Part shown: positions 18,151-26,398 of the stretch, in pieces
How positions within the stretch are numbered: position 1 is the first letter of the stretch
Layout of the letters: each line of letters starts with the position of its first letter
Origin: Dechloromonas sp. HYN0024
Lineage (GTDB): Bacteria; Pseudomonadota; Gammaproteobacteria; Burkholderiales; Rhodocyclaceae
Direction: 5' to 3'
Assembly: GCF_003441615.1 (NCBI RefSeq)
Contig: NZ_CP031842.1
Location: 1,816,501 to 1,880,500, forward strand
DNA: 64,000 bases
The notes under the pieces: generated by a model
What the model was told of the DNA's origin: nothing
The model's input: only the letters and a program-made list of their open reading frames with translations
Database searches by the model: none
Made by a program: the position numbers and the translations under genes

Positions 18151-19362
18151 TCAGAAGGTGTATTGGGCGCTTCCCATCAGGATATTGTCGTCATAGTTGA
18201 GATTGGCGTAGTTCGATTCCCGCTTCTCCTGGATGGCCGACAGGCTGAGGTTGAGGTTGCGGAAAGGCTGGTAGCTCGCGGTCAGAGAAAACGTTTCAAT
18301 CTTGTCTGACCGCTTGGTGAGAAAACTCAATACGGCAACCGGATCACCCAGAAAATTGCGGGTTGCCCGCTCGTAACTCAGGCGCACAGACGTCTTCGTT
18401 GAAGGTGTCCAGATTGAAGCAAGATTGTAGGCATCTGTCAGCGCATAACTCGATAGAAGTTCATTTTGTGCCCCGATTTCGCGCCGGAAGCTGCTGACCA
18501 TCGTCAATTTCCCGGTCAGACTCCAGGCCCAACTGGCATTACCCGTCCATCCGGAGAAGTTACGCTGCGGTACGTTCTGATGCGTTCGCTCGGTATGGGC
18601 CAGAAGTCCGTTCAGCCGGCTCGCCCCGCTTGGCACCCACAACATTTCAAGGGCGGCGTCGGTCTGCGAGAAGCCGTTATCGACCAGTGCGCCGGACACG
18701 AACTGCTGGTTCGGATACTGCCCGGTACTCCAGGTATTTTTGAGACGGATGTAGTTGCCGCTGGCCGGCGTGTAGCGAACACCCAGAGTGTATGAATCAA
18801 CCGTGTTATTCGATATCTTGTTTGCCTCGGCACTGTAACTGCTCGCCACCTGACTGGTCATCGCCTCCAGATGCCACGAGGGTTGCAGGCGCAGATCAGC
18901 GTTCAAGTACTCGTTGTCGACACTGAGAATATTCTTGACCAGCGTGCGCTGATCGCGATAACCCGGCATCGAGCGATTGCGACTCTTGCCGACCGTACCG
19001 GTCAGGTCATCGGTTAGCTGCCAGTTAACGGCCCCGCTAATATTTCCCCCGGTATTGTTGAGCTGGGAGAACCGGGAGAAATTCACACTGTTCAAGGTCA
19101 TGTCCAGCTTCAGACGCTGCCGGCCGATCAACTTGTCAAAACTTCCGCCGACAAAGCTGGTACGAATGACATCGCTGCGCTGATCAGTGCCAAAAACCGC
19201 CTTGGCACTAGTGCCAGGTGCTAGCCGGAAGATATTGTCGTCGAAAACGACCGTGCTGCCGCCAAAGATATTGAAGGCATCCGCCTCATCTGCACTCACC
19301 CCGGAGGCCAGCAGAAGAAGCAGTAAAGGCAGCGTACGCCAGCGGGGGGGATTGGAATGCAT
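18151..19362 (-). CDS. epsL: EpsL-type EPS outer-membrane beta-barrel protein (XrtB/PEP-CTERM associated)
   Basis: A 403-residue outer-membrane protein with a signal peptide (LPLLLLLLASGVSA) and alternating amphipathic strands throughout. It starts with DAFNIFGGSTVVFDDNIFRL and ends with ...ILMGSAQYTF, with the terminal Phe used for barrel insertion. This is the pattern of EpsL proteins in exosortase B loci, thought to help EPS cross the outer membrane. It is convergent with the protease gene and divergent from the sugar phosphotransferase gene at 19474, sharing a 111-bp promoter region with it. Confidence 0.85.
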   Translation of the reverse strand: MHSNPPRWRTLPLLLLLLASGVSADEADAFNIFGGSTVVFDDNIFRLAPGTSAKAVFGTDQRSDVIRTSFVGGSFDKLIGRQRLKLDMTLNSVNFSRFSQLNNTGGNISGAVNWQLTDDLTGTVGKSRNRSMPGYRDQRTLVKNILSVDNEYLNADLRLQPSWHLEAMTSQVASSYSAEANKISNNTVDSYTLGVRYTPASGNYIRLKNTWSTGQYPNQQFVSGALVDNGFSQTDAALEMLWVPSGASRLNGLLAHTERTHQNVPQRNFSGWTGNASWAWSLTGKLTMVSSFRREIGAQNELLSSYALTDAYNLASIWTPSTKTSVRLSYERATRNFLGDPVAVLSFLTKRSDKIETFSLTASYQPFRNLNLSLSAIQEKRESNYANLNYDDNILMGSAQYTF

Positions 19363-19473
19363 GCGGCCAAGTCTAGCGAGGCAATGTGACCATTCCTTTA
19401 CCGATCCGGCGTCTGCCTGTCACAATCTTTACATGAGCAGAAGATACCCTAGCCCTTCTTTGGCAGGTATCCC

Positions 19474-20871
19474 ATGTTCACCACCCTAAACAGACAAACT
19501 AACGTATTTCACTCACAGCTGAGCATTTTGTCGCTGATCGGGATGCTGCTTGAGCCGACCGTTATTCTGGCCGTACTGCTGGGCAGCGCGACGGTTTTCG
19601 ACTACGGCATCGACGCCCCTTACGTTCTGCTTGGTCTTATCGTCTTTTCGATGACATTCCCCGGCACCTCGCGGATAGAGACACGATTTCGACGGGTTGT
19701 ACGCGAAGTGGTCTTCGGCTGGCTGACGCTGGTTCTGATGCTCCTGTTTTTCGGCATATCGAGTGGCTACATCCGTCTGTTTGGCCAGGAAGCCCTGTTG
19801 GTCTGGTTCGTCGCCACGCCGATCATTCTGGTCATCGCCCATGAACTGGTGCGCCAGATTGCTTTCCGCATCCTCAGCCAGCATGAAAACAGGCATTTGG
19901 CGATTGTCGTCGGCATGACTGAAATCGGTTTGCGTCTGGCAAACCAGTTTCAAAACAATCCTTTCCATGGCACCCAGCTGCTCGGATTCTTTGACGACCG
20001 GGGTCGCGACCGCCTTGATAACGCCGGTGCCCAGGAAAGGCTGCTCGGGACCATCAACCAGCTGGCCGATTTCGTCAAGGAACATCGCATCGATCACATC
20101 TACATCACCCTGCCGATGGCCTCGCAGCCGCGAATCCTGACGCTGCTCGATCAATTGCGCGACACCACGGTATCGATCTTTTTCGCTCCCGACATTTTTC
20201 TCACCGACCTGATTCAGGGTCGGATGGACAGCGTTGGCGGCATGCCGGTGGTGGCTGTCTGCGAAACGCCGTTTACCGGGGTCAGCGGGCTGATCAAGCG
20301 CTCCAGCGACATTGTCCTGTCAATTCTGATCCTGATCATGATTTCACCGCTGCTGCTGGTGATTGCCGCAGGCGTCAAGCTCGGCTCGCCAGGGCCGATC
20401 CTGTTCAAGCAGCGGCGTTACGGTGTCGATGGGCAGGAAATCGTGGTTTACAAGTTCCGATCAATGACAGTTTGCGAAGATGGTGCCCAGATCACCCAGG
20501 CAACCCGAAATGACCAGCGCATTACGCGCTTTGGCAGCTTTCTGCGCCGGAGTTCACTTGACGAGTTGCCACAGTTCGTCAATGTGCTGCAGGGCCGCAT
20601 GAGCATCGTCGGGCCGCGCCCCCACGCGGTTGCCCACAATGAGCTTTATCGCAAGGTAATCAAGGGCTACATGATCCGCCACAAGGTCAAGCCAGGCATC
20701 ACAGGCTGGGCGCAGGTCAATGGCTACCGGGGCGAAACGGATACTGTGGACAAGATGCAGAAGCGCGTCGACTACGATCTCGAATACCTGCGCACCTGGT
20801 CGATCGGCATGGATTTGTGGATCATTGTCAAAACCGTTCTCGTCGTCTTCCGTGACAAACATGCTTACTAG
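19474..20871 (+). CDS. Undecaprenyl-phosphate glucose-1-phosphate transferase (WcaJ/EpsB-like)
   Basis: A 465-residue polyprenyl glycosylphosphotransferase that starts EPS repeat-unit synthesis by loading a hexose-1-phosphate onto undecaprenyl phosphate. It has four N-terminal helices, a central CoA-binding-like domain (LAIVVGMTEIGLRLANQF, LLGFFDDRGRDR), then a further membrane segment (ILILIMISPLLLVIAAGVKL) and the catalytic domain: GPILFKQRRYGVDGQEIVVYKFRSM, RRSSLDELPQFVNVLQGRMSIVGPRPHAVAHNE and KPGITGWAQVNGYRGET. All catalytic segments are intact. It sits apart from the transferase operon but beside epsL. Confidence 0.93.
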   Translation: MFTTLNRQTNVFHSQLSILSLIGMLLEPTVILAVLLGSATVFDYGIDAPYVLLGLIVFSMTFPGTSRIETRFRRVVREVVFGWLTLVLMLLFFGISSGYIRLFGQEALLVWFVATPIILVIAHELVRQIAFRILSQHENRHLAIVVGMTEIGLRLANQFQNNPFHGTQLLGFFDDRGRDRLDNAGAQERLLGTINQLADFVKEHRIDHIYITLPMASQPRILTLLDQLRDTTVSIFFAPDIFLTDLIQGRMDSVGGMPVVAVCETPFTGVSGLIKRSSDIVLSILILIMISPLLLVIAAGVKLGSPGPILFKQRRYGVDGQEIVVYKFRSMTVCEDGAQITQATRNDQRITRFGSFLRRSSLDELPQFVNVLQGRMSIVGPRPHAVAHNELYRKVIKGYMIRHKVKPGITGWAQVNGYRGETDTVDKMQKRVDYDLEYLRTWSIGMDLWIIVKTVLVVFRDKHAY

Positions 20872-21220
20872 ATTGGGAGCGGCCAGGCTTGCTGGCTGGG
20901 CTGCCGCGGCATCTGCCCTGAGCATTCTGATCCTCGGTTCGACGCCTATTGCCATTGGCCTGTTCGTGCCGCCTTGGGACAAGGCAGCCCATTTCATCGC
21001 TTATTTCACCATCGGTTGTTTCGTCGCCCTCGGCTTTGGATGTCGTCGCCCGCTGCTAGGATTGATGTTGACCATCGGACTGGGCGCCATTGACAAATCT
21101 CTGCAATTTTTCGAGCCAGGAAGAATGCCCGAGTTGGCCGACCTGCTGGCTGATGCGGCCGGTGCCGGGGGGTCTGTCCTGCTCGCCAGTCGCGCTTCAA
21201 TCACCACCGATGCGGACTGA
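20861..21220 (+). CDS. VanZ-like membrane protein
   Basis: A 119-residue protein with about four hydrophobic helices. It has the VanZ-family pattern DKAAHFIAYFTIGCFVALG ... DKSLQFFEPGRMPELADLLADAAGAGGSVLL; the charged KxxHF and DxxxDxxGA positions are preserved. ATG 20861 is chosen; it overlaps the end of the sugar transferase gene by 11 bp, which indicates coupling. Small VanZ proteins are frequent in exosortase/EPS loci, but their role is unknown. Confidence 0.8.
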   Translation: MLTRLGAARLAGWAAAASALSILILGSTPIAIGLFVPPWDKAAHFIAYFTIGCFVALGFGCRRPLLGLMLTIGLGAIDKSLQFFEPGRMPELADLLADAAGAGGSVLLASRASITTDAD

Positions 21221-21887
21221 GTTTGGCGCAGTAATTGCCGCCTGCCTCTTGTCAGCGCCTCTCACCAGCGGCCAGGTCTGGGCCGGGGCTAATGCTGACC
21301 CGGCGCCATACCGCCTCAAACTGGCCACCCCGGAAGTCTATCGGATGCAGTTGCCCGCCACGGCCGCGACGACCGTGCTACCCCATGACACATCAGTCAG
21401 GGAAGCTGCGGCCCGCGAGCATCTCGATGCCGAACTCCTGCACGCCGTCATGGCCACCGAATCCGGCCATCAGGCCAATGCCGTATCGCCGGCCGGGGCC
21501 ATCGGTCTGATGCAGTTGATGCCCGCCACCGCGAAGCGCTTCGGGGTCATCAACCCGCTCTCCCCGAGTGAAAACATCAAGGGTGGTGCCGCCTATTTGC
21601 GTCAGCTCCTGAACCGCTTCGATCAGGACCTGAACCTCGCGCTCGCCGCCTACAATGCCGGCGAAGGCACCGTCGAAGCACACGGCCGAAAGATTCCCCC
21701 CTTTGCCGAAACCCGGCGCTACGTTCCGGCGGTGACCAGTCGCTACCGCGAACTGAAGAAGGAGTCCAATCCCTACCGCCTTGATCAGGCCAGGGCACCC
21801 TTACCAGAACTGCCAGTTGCCGGTGTAAAGCACCCAGATCCCGAGCAGAAAATTAGTCACCCCATGGGCTATGACCGCCGTCCATAA
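21210..21887 (+). CDS. Secreted lytic transglycosylase (SLT domain)
   Basis: A 225-residue peptidoglycan lyase. The signal peptide is near residues 1-26 (IAACLLSAPLTSGQVWA). The SLT domain has catalytic Glu84 in AVMATESGHQANAVSPAGAIGLMQLMPATAKRFG, then NIKGGAAYLRQLLNRF and LALAAYNAGEGTV. It starts inside the vanZ-like gene (11-bp overlap). Its 3' end overlaps the opposite-strand CPBP gene by 87 bp, with the final 30 residues after the SLT core being low complexity. It likely opens the cell wall for an envelope-spanning apparatus. It has a close paralogue at 54702. Confidence 0.85.
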   Translation: MRTEFGAVIAACLLSAPLTSGQVWAGANADPAPYRLKLATPEVYRMQLPATAATTVLPHDTSVREAAAREHLDAELLHAVMATESGHQANAVSPAGAIGLMQLMPATAKRFGVINPLSPSENIKGGAAYLRQLLNRFDQDLNLALAAYNAGEGTVEAHGRKIPPFAETRRYVPAVTSRYRELKKESNPYRLDQARAPLPELPVAGVKHPDPEQKISHPMGYDRRP

Positions 21888-22472
21888 ATTGCCCCGCCGC
21901 ATGTACAGCCATCCGTAGACCAGACCGGCGACAATGCCGGCCAGCCAGAGCGAATGTTCGCTGCCGAAGAGAGTCGACGAGATGATCAGCCCGCGCCACC
22001 CAACCTTGCCAGGCGGCAGACCCAGAAAATCCGCCCGCTCTATCCAGCGCATGATGCAGGAACGCCAAAACAGTTCCTCCATGAGCGGCACCACCAGTGC
22101 CGCACCGACCACGCGCAAGAGCGCCAGCCGCCAGTCGATGGCTCCGGTAGCATCACGTGGATCATAGCCGGTGGGGTCGCCCAGGCTCGCCCATGCCTGA
22201 TCAAGATTGATCCACAAAATGAATATGGCAACGCCAACCAGCAGTGCTGCCGGCCAGTCATCCAGGGCGTTGCGCAAGCTGCAGCGCAATTCACCAAACT
22301 GCGGCAGCAGCAGACCGAGTGCAGCCGCCACGGCACCAATCTGCAGGGCATAGATCCAACGCGCATCGGGAAAATGCGGCGCAAACCAGGGCCCGGCGGC
22401 GAGAAAGGCGATATAGAGGCCGAAGGGGATACTCCGGGCCAGCACCGGACCAAGGCGAGGAAGTGAATTCAT
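21801..22472 (-). CDS. CPBP/CAAX-type membrane protease, PEP-CTERM-associated form
   Basis: A 223-residue intramembrane protease-like protein with about six helices. The CPBP motifs are intact: Glu132-Glu133 in LMEELFWRS, His173 in FGSEHSLW, and His203/Asn207 in AHGVTNFLLG. This size and the EELFWRS form match the CAAX-protease-related family that accompanies exosortase systems. It might process exosortase substrates or the LPXTG-like cleavage intermediates, but this is not shown. Its 3' end runs antisense to the lytic transglycosylase gene for 87 bp. Confidence 0.82.
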   Translation of the reverse strand: MNSLPRLGPVLARSIPFGLYIAFLAAGPWFAPHFPDARWIYALQIGAVAAALGLLLPQFGELRCSLRNALDDWPAALLVGVAIFILWINLDQAWASLGDPTGYDPRDATGAIDWRLALLRVVGAALVVPLMEELFWRSCIMRWIERADFLGLPPGKVGWRGLIISSTLFGSEHSLWLAGIVAGLVYGWLYMRRGNLWTAVIAHGVTNFLLGIWVLYTGNWQFW

Positions 22473-22542
22473 GTTGATGCGGATCCCTGCAACGGCGAAG
22501 CGTCAACCGATGCATTCGGCATCGCTTCAGGTCGCCGAAAAC

Positions 22543-23154
22543 TCAGGGATTCAGCAGATCCTTGTCGAATTTTTCGCGATCTTCCTCGATCATCTTTTCG
22601 ATTTGCGCCCGCTTCAATCCTGTAAACGGCTCGGCCTGCAGCACCGAACTCAGGCAACTCTTGGCCTCGTATTTGTCGAGTAGTTCATTACCCAGCCTGT
22701 ACATCCGGGCATTGCGCTCGGAACAACCGGCCAACCCCGTCCGCAGACGAGCCACTGCCCCTTCCATCTGCAGCTTTTCAGCTGCAAAAGCCTGTTTCGA
22801 CTCGGCTAGCTTGCGTTCGGTATCGGCCAGGCGGGTCGTCAAATCCGATTTTTCGCTGCTCGTCTGCTCACGCAACACCGCAAGCTCCTTGGTCAAACGG
22901 GCTGACCTGACGGTTGCGGCTTCGGCAACGCGCTGACTCTCGGCGAGCTTAGCCTCACTTTCCTTCGCCTGCGCTTCCGCCGTCGCCACCTGCTGGGCCA
23001 GTTTGGCCTTTTCCTGCTCGGCGACCCGCAGTTGTTGCTGCAGGCGGCGCGAAGGATCTTTGCCGGAATTGTCGGCGGCCATCACGGAGCCAGCCGCCAG
23101 CATGGCGACAACCCCGAAGACCTGCCATGTCGGCTTTCCAAGTATTTTTCTCAT
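22543..23154 (-). CDS. Periplasmic coiled-coil protein of unknown function
   Basis: A 203-residue protein with a signal peptide (VFGVVAMLAAGSVMA). A long Ala/Glu/Lys/Gln-rich coiled coil covers about residues 30-145 (RRLQQQLRVAEQEKAKLAQQVATAEAQAKESEAKL...). A C-terminal segment has two Cys (AGCSERN, SCLSSV) that could form a disulphide. No known domain is recognised. It lies 6 bp after the porin gene and is the last gene of the block that contains tonB-, exbD- and exbB-like genes, so it may be a periplasmic spacer or linker for that system. Confidence 0.7.
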   Translation of the reverse strand: MRKILGKPTWQVFGVVAMLAAGSVMAADNSGKDPSRRLQQQLRVAEQEKAKLAQQVATAEAQAKESEAKLAESQRVAEAATVRSARLTKELAVLREQTSSEKSDLTTRLADTERKLAESKQAFAAEKLQMEGAVARLRTGLAGCSERNARMYRLGNELLDKYEAKSCLSSVLQAEPFTGLKRAQIEKMIEEDREKFDKDLLNP

Positions 23155-23160
23155 GTCTGC

Positions 23161-24879
23161 TTAAAACCTCGAATTCAGCTCGACCTGGAGCAGGTCGACT
23201 GAAAGCTTGGTGGACGTTGCCGTCGACGAAATTTTCGGCGCCATCGAGTCGATCAGCTGCGAGGCCATCAGACGGCCCGACACCCATGTGTTCTTGTAGA
23301 TTCCATAGCTGCCACCGAGGATGTAGCCCTTGGAATTGGTGCCACCCAGACCGAAGTCAGAGTTGGTATAAGCATCGACCACAGCATCGCTGCCGAGCCA
23401 GCGATAAGCCAGCGAGACATTCCAACTGCCCGGCGTATAGGTGGTCTGGTATCCGACGCCAATCTTGCCGAGATAGCCTGAATCCTTGCCGTCCGTAATG
23501 GTATAGCCGGTTCTAGCTGCGATCCTGCTGCGATCGAAAGCCAGATTCCGCACGTAATCGCCGGTCAAGACAATATGTACAGGGTCAAAGTTGGCGATAT
23601 CCAGCGAACCGGTCAGATTGAATTCGCGGAACTCGGAGGCGAGGCCCCAGTAGGCAGGCAAAATATAGTCCGTATTGGCATTTACGGTAAACAAGGTATT
23701 TCCCCGCTGCCGCATGCTGCTCGGATATTCATAGCGTGTGCCGTAGTCGGGAACGGGATTGCCAAGGTTATAGCGGGCATCGGTTTCAATTGCGCCAGCT
23801 ATCCCACGATAGTCATACAGTGCCGCCGCGACCTTGAGATCGGTCGCCGATGCAAGATGCCACTTCAGACCAGCCTGTACGCCGGTCAGGTCACGAGACT
23901 TGGTCTGTAGCGGATTGTCAGTACGCAAGGGGAACCAGCCAACCGAGGCGAAGCCGCGGAGTCTTGAAGAGAAAGGAACGGAGGCACTTGCTGCCACACC
24001 TTCAAAACTCAGGTCATCAGCCCAAACCAGATCGGTACTGAAAAAAGGATTGGCGATACGGCCGCCCGTCAGGCTGAGCCACGAAGTCGGCTGCAAGGTA
24101 AGGTAGCCCCGATCGAGAACCAGCGAGTACTTGTTGAACCCCTGCCCCATGGTCTGATTGGTAGACGTCGGGCCGGTGGTAATACCGGTGGCAAGACGAA
24201 ACCCAGCTGTGACCGAATCGGAAACCTTGGCCGCCGCACCAAACCTGAGACGCAGGCGGGTACGATTGAAATCTTCAGTCGTATTCACGTTGTCCACATT
24301 GCCGGCCAGATCAGCGCCGCGCGTCAGGCCGGGGAGAAGCGAAGGACTCAAGCCGGAAGTATTACCCGCCAGGCTGCCTGAACGTGTATTGCTCTGCCCG
24401 AGCCGGATGGAATCCTCGCGCAATCGCACATCGCCCTCGAACGTGAAGCGATCCAGCCATTCCGGCAGGGCACCGGGGTTGCCCCAGCGCTCTTCCTTGG
24501 CCTGCGCCAGCACTTCACCCTTCAACTGCTCGCGAATTTCGCGCTTCATCGATTCCGGGATGTAGGGGACGCGTACGACGCGGCCCTTGCTCGCGTCGGC
24601 CGGGACACCGGCAGTTGCGGCCGGACTCTGGGTTGCCGCTGTCAGGGCCGTGGCAACGACTCCGCTGGCTGCAAGTTCGGCCATGATCTGGCGACGGATT
24701 TCGTCGACCATTTCCGCCTTCATCTCGGCACGCAGCTCGCGCTTGATCTGCTCACGCATTTCGCGCTGGGCATCCGGGGATGACTCGGCCGCCTTGGCAA
24801 CCATCGGCGTGCCAAGAACGATCATGGCGGCGAGCACGGCACAGGAAATTTTGGTCGGGGGCGTAGGAATAGGTCGCAT
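23161..24879 (-). CDS. Porin-like outer-membrane beta-barrel with N-terminal periplasmic coiled coil
   Basis: A 572-residue protein. A signal peptide (AVLAAMIVLGTPMVAKA) is followed by a charged helical segment (AQREMREQIKRELRAEMKAEMVDEIRRQIMAEL), a linker, and from about residue 140 a long series of amphipathic strands beginning DRFTFEGDVRLREDSIR and ending DLLQVELNSRF with terminal Phe. This matches the putative-porin family with a leading helix. It lies 23 bp downstream of the TonB-like gene. In this context it may be the outer-membrane partner energised by TonB/ExbB/ExbD, or a general channel. Confidence 0.75.
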   Translation of the reverse strand: MRPIPTPPTKISCAVLAAMIVLGTPMVAKAAESSPDAQREMREQIKRELRAEMKAEMVDEIRRQIMAELAASGVVATALTAATQSPAATAGVPADASKGRVVRVPYIPESMKREIREQLKGEVLAQAKEERWGNPGALPEWLDRFTFEGDVRLREDSIRLGQSNTRSGSLAGNTSGLSPSLLPGLTRGADLAGNVDNVNTTEDFNRTRLRLRFGAAAKVSDSVTAGFRLATGITTGPTSTNQTMGQGFNKYSLVLDRGYLTLQPTSWLSLTGGRIANPFFSTDLVWADDLSFEGVAASASVPFSSRLRGFASVGWFPLRTDNPLQTKSRDLTGVQAGLKWHLASATDLKVAAALYDYRGIAGAIETDARYNLGNPVPDYGTRYEYPSSMRQRGNTLFTVNANTDYILPAYWGLASEFREFNLTGSLDIANFDPVHIVLTGDYVRNLAFDRSRIAARTGYTITDGKDSGYLGKIGVGYQTTYTPGSWNVSLAYRWLGSDAVVDAYTNSDFGLGGTNSKGYILGGSYGIYKNTWVSGRLMASQLIDSMAPKISSTATSTKLSVDLLQVELNSRF

Positions 24880-24902
24880 TACAGAGCTTTCATGGGTCTT
24901 GA

Positions 24903-25577
24903 TTACCCGCGGCCACTGGCCACGATACGCAGTTTTATCGGAAGCGGCATTTTTGCCGGCGGTGGTTCGGAAAATGTGGCAAACGTGGCGAGGACTGCCC
25001 GTATGGATTCATCGGTCTCATCATCTTTCGACGAACCGACCAACTCGTAATGCTTTAGGCGGCCGTCGTCGGCGACCCAGAGCAGGAGATCAACCTTGTA
25101 CTGGCGGCGCTTCAGTTCTGGGCGCTTGGCCAGATGGCGCTGCAACTCGCCCTTGATGGACATGGCGTAGGTGTTGAACGGATTCACCAGACCGCCGCCC
25201 GTGCCGGCCCCAACGCGACTGAGGTCTTCGCTCGTCACCTTGCCGGCCGCGAACATGCTGGGGCCGTCGCCAGCGGCGCCTTCCATTTTCAGGGAGGGGT
25301 CGGCCGGAGGCTGCTCCTTCTTGTCCTCGTTCATCTTCACCTCCTTTTGCTCCTTGGGAGGTTCCGGGCGCTTTTCTTCCTTGGGCGGCGGTGGAGGCGG
25401 TGGTGGTGGCGTGTTGGGAATCAGCGATATCTTGGGTGGCTTCTTGGTGGTGGCACTTTTGCCGCCAAACATTCCATAGAGTCCCCAGCCGACAAGCGCC
25501 ACGATAACCACGACGACCACGGCCATGATGATCAACTTGCGGCGATCCGCTTTCTCTTCATTCTCGTGTTGGGACAT
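24903..25577 (-). CDS. TonB-like energy transducer
   Basis: A 224-residue protein with the TonB layout: a short cytoplasmic N-terminus, one membrane helix (LIIMAVVVVVIVALVGWGLYGMF), a Pro/Lys/Glu-rich spacer (nine consecutive Pro, then KEEKRPEPPKEQKEV), and a C-terminal domain from about residue 130 (YAMSIKGELQRHLAKRPELKRRQYKVDLLLWVADDGRLKHYELVGSS). The C-domain resembles TonB but lacks the usual YP motif, so it is a divergent member. It lies one base from the second exbD gene. It is expected to carry proton-motive energy from the ExbB/ExbD complex to an outer-membrane protein. Confidence 0.78.
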   Translation of the reverse strand: MSQHENEEKADRRKLIIMAVVVVVIVALVGWGLYGMFGGKSATTKKPPKISLIPNTPPPPPPPPPKEEKRPEPPKEQKEVKMNEDKKEQPPADPSLKMEGAAGDGPSMFAAGKVTSEDLSRVGAGTGGGLVNPFNTYAMSIKGELQRHLAKRPELKRRQYKVDLLLWVADDGRLKHYELVGSSKDDETDESIRAVLATFATFSEPPPAKMPLPIKLRIVASGRG

Positions 25578-25578
25578 G

Positions 25579-25983
25579 TCAGGTTCCTATCCTGGCGGTG
25601 ACCAGACCGAGGTTTGAGATATTGAGGCGTCCGGCCAGGTCGATAATTTCCACGACATTGGCATAATCGGCTTCGGGATCGCCCTTGACGACCAGCGAGA
25701 ACTCGGGATCACGGCTGTGGAGGGCCGTCAGCAGCGACTCAAGCTGCGGCATCGAGACCCCGGCGCCATTGAGCAGCAGGCGGCCGCCCGGCATGACCTG
25801 GACAATGCGCATTTCCTTCTTGACCGTACTCGGCTTGTTGCTTGGCTTGGGCAGGTTGATGTTGAGACCCTGCACCGAGGCCGTGGTCATGATGATGAAG
25901 ATGACCAGCAGCACATAGGCGAGATCGAGCATCGGCGTGACGTTAATGCTGTCGTAGGGTTTGGTTTCGGTTTGAACGTGCAT
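25579..25983 (-). CDS. ExbD/TolR-family protein, copy 2
   Basis: A 134-residue protein with one membrane helix carrying the family Asp (Asp20 in NVTPMLDLAYVLLVIFIIMTTA) and a periplasmic domain ending ...ADYANVVEIIDLAGRLNISNLGLVTARIGT. ExbD forms the proton path with ExbB. It is adjacent to a paralogue (25985-26386); the first 30 residues are almost identical in both, while the periplasmic parts differ. This suggests duplication and then specialisation for different partners. Confidence 0.9.
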   Translation of the reverse strand: MHVQTETKPYDSINVTPMLDLAYVLLVIFIIMTTASVQGLNINLPKPSNKPSTVKKEMRIVQVMPGGRLLLNGAGVSMPQLESLLTALHSRDPEFSLVVKGDPEADYANVVEIIDLAGRLNISNLGLVTARIGT

Positions 25984-25984
25984 G

Positions 25985-26386
25985 CTATTTGGCTCTCACC
26001 GTGACCAGCCCGACATCCGTAATATCGTGCGACTTGAGCAGTTCAAGGACGGCCATAACCTTGCCGTAATGTGCCTTACCATCGCCCTTGACGACTATGG
26101 GCAGGGACGGGTTGCCGCCCTTGAGCTGATCGATGCGCTGACCGAGGACCTCCAGAGTTACCGGATAGGCGTCAAGAAAAATATCACCCCGCTCCGAGAT
26201 GGTGACCGCCTTGGTCCCCGGCTTGGCGAGACTGGCGGTGTTCTTAGTCTTCGGCAACTCGACCTTGACGCCCTGTACCGAGGCCGTGGTCATGATGATG
26301 AAGATGACCAGCAGCACATAAGCCAGATCGAGCATGGGCGTGACGTTGATATCGTCATAGGCCTGGAGTTCTTCCTGAACCTGCAT
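25985..26386 (-). CDS. ExbD/TolR-family protein, copy 1
   Basis: A 133-residue protein with the same layout: Asp20 in NVTPMLDLAYVLLVIFIIMTTASVQG, then a periplasmic domain with LEVLGQRIDQLKGGNPSLPIVVKGDGKAHYGKVMAVLELLKSHDITDVGLVTVRAK. It lies 12 bp downstream of the ExbB fusion gene and one base before the second exbD. Two ExbD genes behind one ExbB gene occur in several TonB systems with special cargo. Confidence 0.9.
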   Translation of the reverse strand: MQVQEELQAYDDINVTPMLDLAYVLLVIFIIMTTASVQGVKVELPKTKNTASLAKPGTKAVTISERGDIFLDAYPVTLEVLGQRIDQLKGGNPSLPIVVKGDGKAHYGKVMAVLELLKSHDITDVGLVTVRAK

Positions 26387-26398
26387 TTATCAAACCTC

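Noticed and set aside
19203..19216. A perfect 14-bp palindrome TGGCACTAGTGCCA.
   Set aside because: It lies inside the epsL coding region near its 5' end, with no second copy; likely coincidence of codons.
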